From the NCBI GenBank assembly GCA_022432975.1, contig CM039512.1:7204858-7268857 (forward strand): DNA of 64,000 bases. Reading direction: 5' to 3'. Positions 11,612-22,695 of this stretch are shown in pieces. The stretch comes from Begonia masoniana. Its lineage: Eukaryota > Streptophyta > Magnoliopsida > Cucurbitales > Begoniaceae. The notes under the pieces were generated by a model. It was not told the DNA's origin, ran no database searches, and was given only the letters and a program-made list of their open reading frames with translations. Position 1 is the first letter of the stretch, and each line of letters starts with the position of its first letter. The position numbers were made by a program, and so were the translations under genes.

Positions 11612-13489
11612 ATCAAGAGCGACGCATCCGGAGTTGGCATTGGAGCTGTACTTATGCAAGAAGGACGACCTCTTGCATATTTTAGTGAAAAGATTAAGGG
11701 GGCTGTGCTCAACTATTCAACGTATGACAAGGAGTTTTATGCCGTCATACGAGCACTTGTGAATTGGCAACACTATCTCTTATCTAAGGAATTTGTGATC
11801 CATACCGACCACCAAGCTTTAAAGCATATTCGTAGCCAAAACAAGTTGAATAAGAGACATGCACGATGGGTGGAGTTTTTGGAGAGATTTCCCTATACAC
11901 TCAAATACGTTAAAGGAGAAAACAACATTGTTGCCGATGCCCTTTCACGAAAACGAATTCTTCTAACCGAATTAGGCACAAGATTCTTTGGTTTTGAATG
12001 GATCAAGAACGGTTATGAAAATGATGGATATTTTGGACCTTACTATGCAAAATGTCGTGACAAATCCGAGAGAAACTATTGCATCTTAGATGGCTATCTA
12101 TTAAGAGGAGGGAAATTATGCATTCCTGAAGGAAGTTTAAGACAATGCCTAGTCAAAGAAGCACATAGTGGAGGATTAGCAAGCCATTTTGGGGAACAAA
12201 AGACATTTGATATGCTTAAAGAGCATTTTTATTGGCCCCACATGATAAGAGATGTCCAACGTTTGGTAGAGGCGTGTATTGTTTGCAAGAAGGCCAAGAG
12301 TAGGGTCCTTCCTCAAGGATTATACCTACCTTTACCAGTACCAAATAAACCGTGGGTTGAGATAAGTATGAATTTTGTTTTAGGACTGCCATGAACTGCA
12401 CGGGGTAAAGATTCTATATTAGTAGTCGTGGATCGTTTTTCAAAGATGGCGCACTTCATTGCATGTACCAAAACTAATGACTCAACCAATATTGCTGACA
12501 TCTTCTTCCAAGAAATCGTTCGTCATCACGGTATACCTCATTCTATAGTGTCAGATCGCGACACCAAATTCCTAAGTACATTTTGGAAGACATTATGGAA
12601 AAGGATGGGGACAAAATTATGTTATAGCACGTCTTTTCATCCACAAATGGATGGGCAAACGGAAGTAGTCAACCGTACTCTAGGTACCCTTTTATGGACT
12701 GCGGTTGGAAAGAAATTAAGTAATTGGGACGCCCTCTTACCTATCCTAGAATTCGCATACAACCGGAGTGTTCATTCGACTACTCAGCGGACACCTTTTG
12801 AAGTCGTTTTTGGATATAACCCCTCCACACCCTTGGATCTCGTATCTATACCAATGAGAGAGCCTGAAAACCCATTGGGTATAAAGAAGGCGGAGCAAAT
12901 TAAGAATCTACATGAGCAGGTGCGTAAGACAATAGAAAAGAAAAATGAGTCTTATGCCCGGCAAGCCAACAAAGGACGAAAAGAAAAGATTTTTAATGTA
13001 GGGGATTTAGAAAAAAAAAAAGAGTCTTATGCCCGGCAAGCCAACAAAGGACGAAAAGAAAAGATTTTTAATGTAGGGGATTTAGTATGGATACACCTTC
13101 GCAAGGAAAGATTTTCGGACAAAAGGAAATCAAAGTTGCTACCTAGAGCCGAAGGACCTTTCAAGGTGTTGGAACGCATCAATAATAATGCCTACAAACT
13201 AGAATTGCCCGGGGACTTTGGAATCTCGGCGACTTTCAACGTCCAAGACCTATCACCCTACAAAATTGGAGATGGAATGGGGGATGAAGAAGCTCAAGAA
13301 AAGGATTTGAGGACAAATCCTAAATTAGTTGGGGAGGATGATGTGCCCCATAGGCCCATTATTAGGTCTCAAACCAAAACTCAGCCCATAACCGAGGCCC
13401 ATGACACTTACAACTTATGTACTAATGAATTTATTTATTTTGCAGGTGATGGACCCTTTGGTGACTTGAAGTGGACACCTAGCCAATGA
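11612..13489 (+). pseudogene. G1 RNase H and integrase
   Basis: RNase H is recognised by FVIHTDHQALKHI and ends NIVADALSRK near 11950. Integrase follows with its zinc finger (HFYWPHM ... CIVCKKAK), then the core: [24 protein letters not shown] and [16 protein letters not shown] stop at 12392-12394 lies just before the core. The C-terminal part contains the [13 protein letters not shown] module and a run resembling the tail of CRM/Galadriel proteins, but no chromodomain that I can see. A 75-base in-frame duplication (12947-13096) repeats 25 residues just before GDLVW. Confidence 0.87.
12947..13096 (+). repeat. 75-bp tandem duplication in G1 integrase
   Basis: The stretch beginning GAGTCTTATGCCCGGCAAGC at 12947 recurs at 13022 with no visible difference apart from the A-rich joint. 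The duplication keeps frame and repeats [16 protein letters not shown]. Confidence 0.9.
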
Positions 13490-13699
13490 GACATGGACAA
13501 ACCTCTTCACATTATTTTCTGGGATGCTCGGGATGAAGGTTACACTTGAGCACCAGTGGAGCATCAGAAGCGGGAATTTGTCTTCCCGGAGACAAATTCT
13601 GTAATTTTTATTTATTTTTTTATTGCTTTTATGTTTCTTGAGAAAGACCATTTTGGCCTTAACCTTATATGGGTAGAACTCGGTTTCAAGTAAGCCATC

Positions 13700-13935
13700 T
13701 TGATGGGAGGGGCCCAACCCAATGGAAGACAAAGCTTGAAGATGGAACTTGAAGATGGAGCTTGGAGAGGCCCAATTGCTTTGGGCTTGGAGAGGCATGA
13801 CTTGGCATCAAAGGACACTTGCTAGTGGAGACATGGATCGATGACATGGCACAAGGGAGAAGAAGCACAATTGATCTTGGCCACCCATCATCTTTTTTCA
13901 TCTAATGGCTCACATTTAATCTTGTAAACTTAGCT

Positions 13936-13966
<31 letters not shown>

Positions 13967-14558
13967 AAAAGAAAAACTCTATTTAAACAATACTCTAGGC
14001 TATTGTATGGGTCTTTTGCCAAACTTAATACAATTGAGGTATTTCATTTAGACTAGTGTTTAGAGAAAGTCTTCTTCTAAGGGTTGGTGCCATTGGAAAT
14101 CCCACCAAGGGTTGGTGCCCAAGGTAAGTATCGGTTTGCTTAAACCGATTGGAGAGAACCTCCATTGCTTCCAAGCGTGTGGTGGCTTGAAAGCTCTTAC
14201 TCCTTACTCTATTCCAAGTCACCTTGGTGCTGGAATCATAAGAGAAGGTCACACCATTCCCAAAGACCGGTCTTCTTCCTTGGAAGAAGCATTAGCCGAG
14301 AGGTAACTCAATACCTCTATCGGCCGGTTTAGGGTTTTATCATTTTCTTTATTTTTCTTCACAGAACACTATCACCACTTTACACGTACTTCATCTTCCA
14401 TCTCTTAGCTTCATTTCGTCTGAAGAAATCGTTTCATTTCGAGAACTTTAACCTTTTCATTTCTGCTCATACATTTTATTGCTCTCGGGTTAGTTGACCA
14501 GTGAGCAACCCTTACTCTTTGGGTGATAACTCGCTCATTTTCAGGTCGTTACCCATCA
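13700..14558 (+). repeat. G1 3' LTR (start uncertain)
   Basis: The right end is fixed at 14558 by identity with the 5' LTR end. The left end cannot be set, because the matching part of the 5' LTR is outside the window. TGATGGG at 13702 mirrors the terminal CCCATCA and is my best guess, but no purine tract precedes it. A TATA-like TCTATTTAAACA lies near 13978. Confidence 0.6.
13937..13970 (+). repeat. poly-C / poly-A tract
   Basis: Twenty-one C residues are followed directly by thirteen A residues, inside the G1 3' LTR just before the TATA-like box. Length is likely unreliable in any assembly. Confidence 0.95.
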
Positions 14559-14765
14559 GAGGGTCACAAGTTTGTGATCCAAACTGACCACAACTCTTTA
14601 AAATATTTATTGAAGCAACGGATCACGACGCCTATACAACAAAAGTGGCTGACTAAACTCCTTGGCCTGGACTATGTAATCGAATACAAGTAGGGGCGTC
14701 ACAACGTCGTCGCCGATGCTTTATCCAGGCGACTAGGACTTGCCGATCATGCTGGCTTCAAATGC
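14559..14765 (+). pseudogene. G2 RNase H, 3' end
   Basis: Translation gives FVIQTDHNSLKYLL and ends HNVVADALSRR, the standard end of gypsy RNase H. A TAG stop lies near 14691. The domain begins abruptly at the G1 junction. Confidence 0.85.
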
Positions 14766-14777
14766 ACAGCGTTAACA

Positions 14778-16250
14778 GTGGTCTCCCCTACATGGGTTGA
14801 AGAAGTGATTTCAAGTTACGAGGGTGATACGTGGGCCACCAAGATTTTACAATCAAAGGCAGTCGACCCGGCCCAAGAACCCAACTTTATCCTTCAGAAT
14901 GGACTGTTACGGTTCAACGACAAGTTAGTTATTGGTCAAGGAAACAACATCCACAGCAAATTACTCAATAACATCCATAACTTAGCTGAGGGGGGCCACT
15001 CCGGCATTCAGGCCACTTTACATAGAGCTAAAAAATTATTTTGGTGGCCAGGTTTAACGACAGACGTTCATGAATATGTTCGCAACTGTGAGATTTGTCA
15101 ACGCTGCAAAGGAGAACATGTTTCCTATCCGAGGCTTCTCCAACCGATGCCAATACCTCAACACCCATGGACACACATTGCTATGGATTTTATTGAAGGC
15201 CCGCCGAGCTCTCTTCAATCCAATTGCATTCTTGTTGTGGTCGATCGATTCACCAAGTACGCCCATTTTATGGCGCTTCGGCACCCTTTTACGGCGATCC
15301 AGGTAGCAAATCTTTTCCTGGATAATGTTTTCAAGCTTCATGGGCCACTTTCTATTGTTTTGGACAGGGATCCCATCTTTTTGTCTAGTTTCTGGCAATC
15401 TCTTTTTTCTTCTTTGGGGGCGGAGTTACATCTATCCACAACTTATCACCCAGAAACGGATGGTCAAACGGAACGTGTAAATCAATGTCTTGAAATGTAC
15501 CTCCGGTGCATGACTTTTCAGAAACCGGCTTCATGGCGTCAATGGCTACCATTGGCCGAGTGGTGGTATAATACTACCCTACAATCAGCAATTAAAATGC
15601 CTCCTTTTGAAGCCTTATATGGTGAAGCTCCACCTCGGCTGGCTTTGGGACCTTATTTTCCGACTAAGTCTTTAGCAGCCGATGATTTTTTGCAAGAACG
15701 GCATACGATGAATAATCTTTTAAAGGCTAATATCGCAGAGGCACAAAACAGAATGAAGGTTTATGCCGATAAAAAAAGGACAGAGCGGTAATTCGAAGTC
15801 GGCGATTGGGTGTTTTTAAAACTACAACCGTATCGACAGAAATCTGTTTCGGATAGATCTAACCATAAGCTGGCTCCCCGCTACTTCGGTCCTTTTCAGA
15901 TTCTAGCTCGACAAGGTATGGTGGCTTACAGGTTGGCTTTACCGGAGGGCGCTCGCCTTCATCCAGTTTTCCACATTTCTCTTCTTTAAAAAGTTATTGG
16001 CAAACATTCTATTCCGACCTCCTCGTTGCCACCAGAATTTACAGTTACCAATTATCTTCACACTCCCCATTCCGTACTTCAAACACGAGTGGTTAGGCGT
16101 GATCGTTTTCTGGTGACGCAATGGCTCATCCATTGGGATGGACAGCCAGTTGAAGTAGCTTCGTGGATTGACGCTGATTTGGCTAGATCTCAGTTTCCAG
16201 ATTTTCAACCTTGGGGACAAGGTTGTTTCAAGGGGAGTGTGTGTCAGGAA
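14778..16250 (+). pseudogene. G2 integrase with C-terminal chromodomain-like region
   Basis: The zinc finger (HSGIQATLHRAKKLFWWPG, CEICQRCK) is followed by the integrase core: MDFIEGPP, VVVDRFTKYAHFMAL, LDRDPIFLSSFW and HPETDGQTERVNQCLE, giving D, D and E. Stops at 15789-15791 and near 15987 interrupt the tail. Beyond them are [18 protein letters not shown] and then the segment RFLVTQWLIHWDGQPVE..SWID with FPDFQP, which has the spacing of a chromodomain. Chromodomains bind modified histones and bias insertion, though this copy sits in a gene. Confidence 0.85.
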
Positions 16251-16761
16251 AGCCAAGGTCCAACTGGACTCAAGCTTGGACTCAAGAGCTGGGCTACCAG
16301 GAAGACTCGGAGTAAAGTTCAGAGAATAAAGCCCAATGGAAGAGAAGAGGGAATCTGAAGCCGTTAGAGAATGAGAGAATAAAGCAGGAAGGCAGAGGAG
16401 AGAGGGACGCGGGTTTTGTCATTGTTTTCTATTTCTGTTAGTTTTTCCATTTTACGTAGATTCTCTGTAAGAACTTGGATTTTACCGTTTATGGATTCCG
16501 ATTGAGAAATTCCGATAGTTTTCTGAGTAAAAGTAGAATATTCTGATTATAACAATCGGGTTACATGACAGTTTAGTTTTCAAAAATATTGTTGTAAGGT
16601 TGTATTTTGACTGATAATAAAATATATCTCTCGATTGAGGTCCGTGGAAGTAGTTGATCTCAAACCTTGGTTTGAGATCTAGGCGAACCACGTAAATCTT
16701 TGGTGGTCGCTTTAATTTTCGCACTGAATCGTTTAGATTTGCACTCAGTTTTTACATAACA
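16238..16761 (+). repeat. G2 3' LTR
   Basis: It starts just after the purine tract, at TGTGTGTCAGG (16238-16242, exact base ambiguous), and ends CATAACA at 16761. The next bases, TTAAC, continue in frame as part of a host exon. The other LTR is not in the window, so the ends rest on TG...CA and coding continuity. Confidence 0.72.
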
Positions 16762-17331
16762 TTAACAATACAGGAACACCCGCAAAGGTAGGAGAGGAGC
16801 TAGACATGTATATTTTCTTGTAGTTCAATGAAAATAGAAAATCAGGGATGGATTCGGAGCGGAACTGGGGGCTGTTTTATCCTGATCAGACAAGCGTTTA
16901 TAATCTGGATGTAACTTATAGTGGTTCTTTGGATGCGATTACTTGAGCGAATGTGACAAGTTCGAATGTGACAGCCTGGTGTATTGCTTCGAGCAAGGCG
17001 TCGGAGATTGATTTGCAAAATGCGCTAGACTGGCCTTGTGGGACGGGAAATGTGGATTGCACTGCAATTCAACCGAGTCAGGCTTGTTTTGAGCCGGATT
17101 CTGTTGTCTCTCATGCATCTTATGCATTCAACAGCTACCATCAACAAAATGGAGCTGCTGATGTTGCTTGCAGTTTTGGCGGTACAGGAGTTAAAGTTAA
17201 CAAAGACCCAAGTAAGTATTTTTCGGCTAAATCGTTTTATTTGATTCGGTTTTTTTATTTTAGATGAAGCCTTTACTGATTCACCATTATGATCTTGCAG
17301 GCTATGATAGTTGTTTGTATACAACATCTGG
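16762..17331 (+). pseudogene. GH17 beta-1,3-glucanase with X8/CBM43 domain, broken by G2
   Basis: The exon at 16762-17211 encodes the end of a glycosyl hydrolase family 17 domain ([27 protein letters not shown]) and then an X8 (CBM43) carbohydrate-binding domain. The X8 cysteines are at WC, PC, DC, AC, the C of VACSFGG, and SYDSC after a short intron (donor GTAAGT at 17212, acceptor ending 17300; second exon 17301-17331). Such proteins are usually GPI-anchored wall enzymes acting on callose. G2 cuts the gene in mid-exon, and two in-frame stops follow (after MYIFL and after DAIT). The last exon was not found. It is very likely dead. Confidence 0.85.
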
Positions 17332-17662
17332 GTAAGTTTTGCTATAGATTTATCTCTTGACATGATATTCAAGAGTAGTATATTCTTTGAAAATGTATCC
17401 AAATATTTTGAGTAACTATAAAAGAAATCCCAGATGTTACTTGGATTACACAAACTGTTTAGGCAATGTAATTGAGCAAATCATGTGGCAAAGTACTCAG
17501 AAAGTAATACTTTAAAGTTTTCACAAGGTTATTGTCTGCAAATTTGAGGCTTGCAAATGAAGAGATGCAGACTAAATAAAAATTCAAACAAAAGCAGAAT
17601 TCATGAACCAATAATTGCTAGCCGGAAAAGAATGGTTGAATGAAATCTCGATGGATGTGAGC
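17332..17662. other. intergenic space between X8 gene and profilin
   Basis: This holds the 3' side of the plus-strand X8 gene and the 3' UTR of the convergent profilin gene. No further coding exon is convincing. Confidence 0.6.
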
Positions 17663-19425
17663 TTAAAGGCCTTGGTCAATCAAGTAATCCCCCAACCTCT
17701 CAACGACCATGTTGCACTGTCCTGGAGTGACAGGCTCTTCATAGATGCCAAAAATTAGGGCTTGTCCAGTCTTCTTAATGGTGATTCCTCCAGATCCCTG
17801 CATCCAAACAAAAGGTTCAGGATTAATTACTCATCGCCATCCAAAATGAGCAAATAACTTACTGGTTACGTTTTGAAAGGTAAATCTAAGAAGAGTTTTC
17901 ATCACGTCACAATGAATATGTGCACTAAAAGTCTCAGGCTTCGACTATGATCAAATTGAAAAATATAGAAGGTGCATACACCTAAAATCATCAACAAAAT
18001 CTGTTTAAAGGAGGGTACACTCACCTTCTTCCCACGGATGACAGCACCAGCCTCTCCTTGGATTACCATGTATTTTGCAGCCCCAAGGTGTAAACCTGTA
18101 GGAGCAAGGTGACCTGGTTCTTCAAAATCTTTGAGTATGTCAGCTATCTCCTTGGGTTTCAACTGTAAATTTAAAAGAAAGACAGAACGGAATCAGTAGT
18201 CTTACAATGGCAAATGCTTAGAAATAGAGTACATCTACGAGAAGATTAAGAAGATGCGTGTTCATTTAATGAAACTTTAAGCAAATAAAAATGAGCCAAT
18301 TACGGTAGAATTTCTGAAAAATTGCATTATTACTTGGCTTCATCAAACAAGTGTACAAATGGCTCAAGGAAGTATAACATTCACCATTTCCTAAAAGCTC
18401 ATGTCTCCATAAAGTTCAGTAAGATCTTGCTAAAAGATCATATAGCACAATGAAATAGAATTGGAAATGATACAAAAAAATCATTGCCGTCATGTGTAGG
18501 TAAAAGACGGAAAAACATTAAGATGGTGCCATTTGAAATGATCCCAGGAAAGCGGGAATGGTACGTATGAAAAAACTAATGAATCCAACAACACAATGGA
18601 GGTAAAAGAGAACCAATAGCTAGAAAGAAAATGCAATAGCTGTTGATAACTGAATAAATCAATTAAGTATTGAAGAGCTTTTGTTTGAATAATTTCACAT
18701 AGATGAATAAGCAGATACGATCATCTCGTTCAGGATGTAAGAGATGCAAATCCTGGTCATAACTTCCCCAATAAAAATTATAAAGTCGATATGCAGTTGA
18801 AAGAAATAAAATCACGGATTGAAGATCTTACATTTGAAAAAAGAAAGGTTTAAAATACCAAATAAATTTGTCTCATTGCAAAGGCAGAGATAAAACTTCC
18901 CATTCAAAATAGTCAGGTCGAAATGTAGATGAATTAAGGATCGAAGAGCTTTAGTTTTTTAGAAAAAACGAATCGGACCATTTCGTTTCAAAGGCAGAGC
19001 CAAAACTTCACCGACCAAAACGATCAGGTAAAAAATGTATCCGAAACAAGGATCGAAGAATAACCAAAGCAGATCATCTCATTTCAAAGGCAGAGCTAAA
19101 ACTTGATCGATCAACACGATGAGGTCAAGATGTAGGTGAATCAGGATTGGAGAGCTTTAGTTTGAAAAAATGTACATTGAAAAAACACGCGAAAGGGATC
19201 ACAACGCAGGACTAAAACTTAACACCGATCAGATTAATCAATTCAAAATGCAGTTGAATTAAAGTTAGAGAATGGGAGAGAGAGAGAGGCAGAGACCTGA
19301 GGGAAGGAAGAGCTTTGGGCCCAAACACTGCCGTCATGGCCGAGGATTGCCGCGGCGGCAAGATGCTGGCCCTGGCCATCGATTTCGCACATCAAATGTT
19401 CATCTACGTACGCCTGCCACGACAT
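17663..19425 (-). CDS. PRF: profilin
   Basis: Profilin binds monomeric actin, poly-proline stretches of formins and phosphoinositides, and controls actin filament assembly in the cytoplasm. Three exons on the minus strand join to 133 residues, the usual plant length: 19297-19425 (43 codons), 18025-18162 (46) and 17663-17797 (44 plus stop). All junctions are GT-AG and phase 0. Exon 1 has [13 protein letters not shown] and [15 protein letters not shown]. Exon 2 has [30 protein letters not shown]. Exon 3 has [23 protein letters not shown] and ends DYLIDQGL. The actin- and poly-proline-binding residues expected of the family are present. The first intron is long (about 1.13 kb), as in other plant profilin genes. 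No lesion is seen. Confidence 0.97.
18860..19170 (-). repeat. degenerate tandem repeats in profilin intron 1
   Basis: The block CAAAGGCAGAG.(T/C)AAAACTT recurs at 18879, 18989 and 19085, each followed by similar GATCAGGT..AATGTA..GGAT(C/T)G.AGAGCTTTAG text. Spacings are about 110 and 96 bases, and a weaker copy may lie upstream of the first. Confidence 0.75.
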
Positions 19426-19503
19426 TGTTATACCGTTCTCCGCCTAACCCCTTTCTTTCTCGTTGAGTTTGTTCGGCCTGGTGTAGGAGATTGTGGATGA
19501 GCT

Positions 19504-19538
19504 CCTTCCTCTTCCTCTTCCTCTTCCTCTTCCTCTCC
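19504..19538 (-). repeat. GGAAGA microsatellite in profilin 5' UTR
   Basis: Five to six copies of GAGGAA on the minus strand lie about 80-115 bases upstream of the profilin ATG and downstream of its TATA box, so they are probably in the 5' UTR. Confidence 0.7.
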
Positions 19539-19573
19539 GCTTTCTTCTTTGAAGTTATATGCATGGAAATGGA

Positions 19574-19582
19574 GTTATATAG
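19574..19582 (-). promoter_or_regulatory. profilin TATA box
   Basis: The minus strand reads CTATATAAC, about 150 bases upstream of the profilin start codon, with the GA-rich probable 5' UTR between. Confidence 0.6.
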
Positions 19583-20085
19583 GTATCGAAAAATTCGGAA
19601 GCGAGGCCAGAGAGTTACAGCGAGACCCAATCTTGACCGTACGTTTTGCTTGATTCAATTGGCGCCAGTCACGCCTCCTCTATTTTCGGAATTTCTTCTT
19701 CTTTTCGTTTTCAATTTTATCTTCTTATTTCCTGAAATACCCTTGTCATTTGGATAGAATTTCAAAAACAGTAAAGATTTATTCTTAAATTCAATCCGTG
19801 CATATCATATTTCCATGCATAACATAACATGATTTTGAATTCTGTCGATCGTGAAATTCAGCAATTTGATTAAAATCAAAATTATGTTCAGCCATTTTGT
19901 TCCGGCCTTTCACTCTAGTTCTCTTAAGAAGGTTATGGAAATGAGAAGAAATGGCAAAGTGAAGTTACCTTCCTCACCCGGGTTAATTCCAAATACAAAT
20001 AGCGGCATTCTGTTCGACTATCGTCAGAGAGAAGATACCACCAATGATGCTTCGTCGAGAAATCTCTCTCGAAGAAAGATTGATA

Positions 20086-20179
20086 AAGGGCTATAACACA
20101 TTGTTCAATTCCCATGGGTGAATATCTCACTCTGTAGTAAATGATAGTGTGAGGCTGAACAATGTGCTATATAGCCCTT
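20086..20179. ncRNA. inverted repeat able to form a long hairpin (possible small-RNA precursor)
   Basis: The left arm AAGGGCTATAACACATTGTT (20086 onward) pairs with the right arm ending ATGTGCTATATAGCCCTT at 20179, leaving a two-base bulge. The arms are about 22 base pairs, the loop is 48 bases, and the loop has a small internal CTCAC/GTGAG stem. The shape is like a plant microRNA precursor, but I do not recognise a known microRNA. It could also be a small fold-back element. Confidence 0.35.
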
Positions 20180-20381
20180 CACACGAAAGATCACCAGGCC
20201 AAGAGGCTGCCAAAGCTGTATTTGGTTAAGCTTTCCACTTTTTGCTTTTACAGTAACAAAATTTGTCCTATATAATCTTTAATTTTGAGGAGCAAAACCA
20301 CCAAAAACATAAACCAAAAAAAAACATATTCCCTCGTTCAAATTGTGCCTCACGGTAGAACCGTATCAAAGGAACTTTCAA

Positions 20382-20383
20382 GC

Positions 20384-20420
<37 letters not shown>

Positions 20421-20428
20421 AGTGTGTG
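20382..20428 (+). repeat. (TA)n(TG)n microsatellite
   Basis: About seven TA units run into about twelve TG units, with one GAG interruption near 20420. Confidence 0.95.
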
Positions 20429-20767
20429 TATCCAAGCCGAGCTATGCCCACTGTTTCGACACCAATTGACTTAATAAAAACAAAACAAAACTAAAGTAGG
20501 CACAAACTAATACCGCCAAAAAGGGTGATTCAAAAACTGAACTAGCAGTAGAATTTGGTCATCAAAACACAAAAAACATGTGGTCATTGAAAATGTTTCT
20601 CATCCTACCTCCCAGTGATTCCAATGATAAACAGAGTATAAAATGGTAAAGCTAGGGAAAAAAAAAAAGAAGAAATTGCAACTGCCACTTTACCTCTCAT
20701 CAAGAGAATTTCCAAGACCCTGAAGGTAGCAGCATATGACTAGTACAGGTCTGATGAAAAAGGCAGC

Positions 20768-22695
20768 TCAGAGAGATTTGGTATCGATAACGACTTCAAA
20801 TATTTTCTTCACCAGTTCAGATTCATCAACCCACAGGGAACTTTTTCGACGCAATAGTTCGTTCTTTTCTTTTTTCTTTTCTTCTCTCAACTTTTCCTTC
20901 ATCCTCCAATGTTCAAGTTTTCCAGCTCTTTCTTTCAGCTGCAGTCATACCAATTAAACCCTTAGAATTACAAAATATCGAGCACTTCTTTCATCCCATT
21001 CGCGTATAAGAGCAGAACACAAACATGCAATTGCTTGAAAAATATCAGAGAGCAAGAAAGAAATATTACTAATATAAAATTATCTAATATTTGAGTAGAA
21101 TCTCATGTTATATTCCATCAAATTCACATATACATAAACGAGATAAATTCTTGAAATAGCATAATTAATGGAAAAGCTTTTTCTTCTCCAACCTCCATAA
21201 ATTTAGTTTATAAAAGTACAAAGATCAATTCTATGCAAGACTTAATGTTTGTAAATACTCAAAGGGTGTCCAAGGAATACCATTTTTCAGCTAGTTTATA
21301 CACAGAAAACTAGCTCTCGATGAACTGAATCTGCCTTCACCGGAGGCAACTTATACACCACTTGGAAAACTGAAGTTTTACCATTATAACATGGTGAAAT
21401 ATTTTGAAAATTTTTGTTTGAACTTTTTAAGTAAAGCATTATTAGAAACAAGAAATAATACATCAATGCTTAAGAATATCTAAATGGTTGCTTTCATCAT
21501 TTATTAACTAATTTATATTGCGTATATGGATTGGTTATCATGGGGAAATATTTCTATAAAATTAGTTTATTCTGAAATTTCTATAAAATTGGGTTTCAAT
21601 GAGCAGTGCTACTGCGTTCTGATAAGTACAATTTCAATTCTTCAAATGCTCAGTGATTTAAATCAAACTTTTAATTATCATGCTCTAAACAAATATGTAT
21701 ATTGGAAACATCTGACATGTCAATCAAAGATATTTTCTCATTTCTAGTACCAAGATAAATAAGATGAAAACATACTGATAGAGCTTCATGTCTAATTGTC
21801 TTATTTACTCAAAACTGAAATAGAAGATCATCTAAAGTGCTTAACAATTGTGCTACTTACCCCCAATTTCGTAAGAGCAGGTCTTATTTCAAATATTATG
21901 CTGATAAGTATATTGGAAAAATGCTACATATACACTCAAATCATGCATTCCTGATGTGTCGTGTTCATAATCTTCATAATTACTAGCTCAATGACTAAGG
22001 TGACACCATATCATAAAATTAAGTGTATGGATAATATTACTCTTGATTCTCAAACTTGAATTCTACATCCTAAAAACTGATATTTTCAATTTTTCTGTTA
22101 CGGTTTTACACATTATCAGATGAAAGCAGAAATGAACTCAGGCCACCTGGAAAAACATCTATGGGCAAAAAGAAGTGAACAGTGAACCGTAGACATTGAA
22201 TCTTTAATAGCTATTTCTCTCAGCAAATACCTTTCTATTTTGAAATTCGTTGTTAAAATTCGAAAACTGACAGGAAATCAAGGTAAACATATCGCTAGCA
22301 CTTACAATGGTTTGGCGAAGCTCTTCCTGGATCGTCTTCTGTTGTTCAGCTCGAACTTTGGCAGCTGCGTCCTTGAGCTTTTTGCGCTCCTCATTGGCAA
22401 CCCTAAGAGCCTCTCTCCTGGCCTCGTCCTTCCGTTGCTTCTCGAGCCTCATGAGCTCAACCTCTTGGATGTACTCTTTACGGAGGTTTTTAACCTGTTT
22501 GGCGTAGTCTCTGCGGAGCTGAGCGAGTTTGGCTTCGGCCTCTTTAGGGTCTTTGGGGGTCTTCCAGCTGCCGATGAATTCATTGGCTTCCAAGTACTCG
22601 TGGTTACGCTGGTGGTGATTATGATGAGAAGGCCTGTTAGTTGATAAAAATCGCCTGAAATTCTTGCAGAGATTGGTGTATTTACACGACGCCAT
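20768..22695 (-). CDS. conserved plant coiled-coil protein, probably mitochondrial
   Basis: Two exons (22306-22695 and 20768-20938, phase-0 GT-AG junctions) give 186 residues. The N terminus MASCKYTNLCKNFRRFLST is rich in Arg and Ser/Thr and lacks acidic residues, like a mitochondrial presequence. Residues 40-130 are a Lys/Glu/Arg-rich helix (YAKQVKNLRKEYIQEVELMR, EERKKLKDAAAKVRAEQQ), probably a coiled coil. Exon 2 gives LKERAGKLEHWRMKEKLR and ends with SSLWVDESELVKKIFEVV. I recall similar uncharacterised plant proteins with this tail but cannot assign a function. A helical mitoribosomal subunit of the mS26 type is one guess. The intron (20939-22305) holds no recognised element. Confidence 0.85.

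Larger units (their letters stand above)
7136..14558 (+). mobile_element. G1: Ty3/gypsy chromovirus-type retrotransposon, 5' LTR split by C1
   Basis: In order: a 5' LTR remnant (7136-7332), Met-tRNA primer-binding site, long leader, gag, protease, RT, RNase H, integrase and a 3' LTR ending at 14558. The LTR ends (CGTTACCCATCA) match in both copies. The sequence after 14558, GAGGG, begins the interrupted RNase H of G2, so G1 is nested in G2. No clear chromodomain is seen after integrase. The C-terminal layout resembles CRM or Galadriel clades, but I cannot settle the clade. Many in-frame stops make it defective. Confidence 0.85.
14559..16761 (+). mobile_element. G2: Reina-like chromovirus (3' part)
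   Basis: This is the right-hand part of a Ty3/gypsy element split by G1. It holds the end of RNase H, integrase, a chromodomain-like segment, a polypurine tract (AAGGGGAG near 16230) and a short 3' LTR. The short LTR (about 0.52 kb) and C-terminal chromodomain fit the Reina clade. Its left half must lie outside the window. It ends within a coding exon of a GH17/X8 gene. Confidence 0.82.
19583..20767. other. intergenic region upstream of profilin
   Basis: Profilin promoter and the 3' UTR of the next minus-strand gene. It contains a hairpin-forming inverted repeat and a TA/TG microsatellite, listed separately. No coding exon is convincing. Confidence 0.6.
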
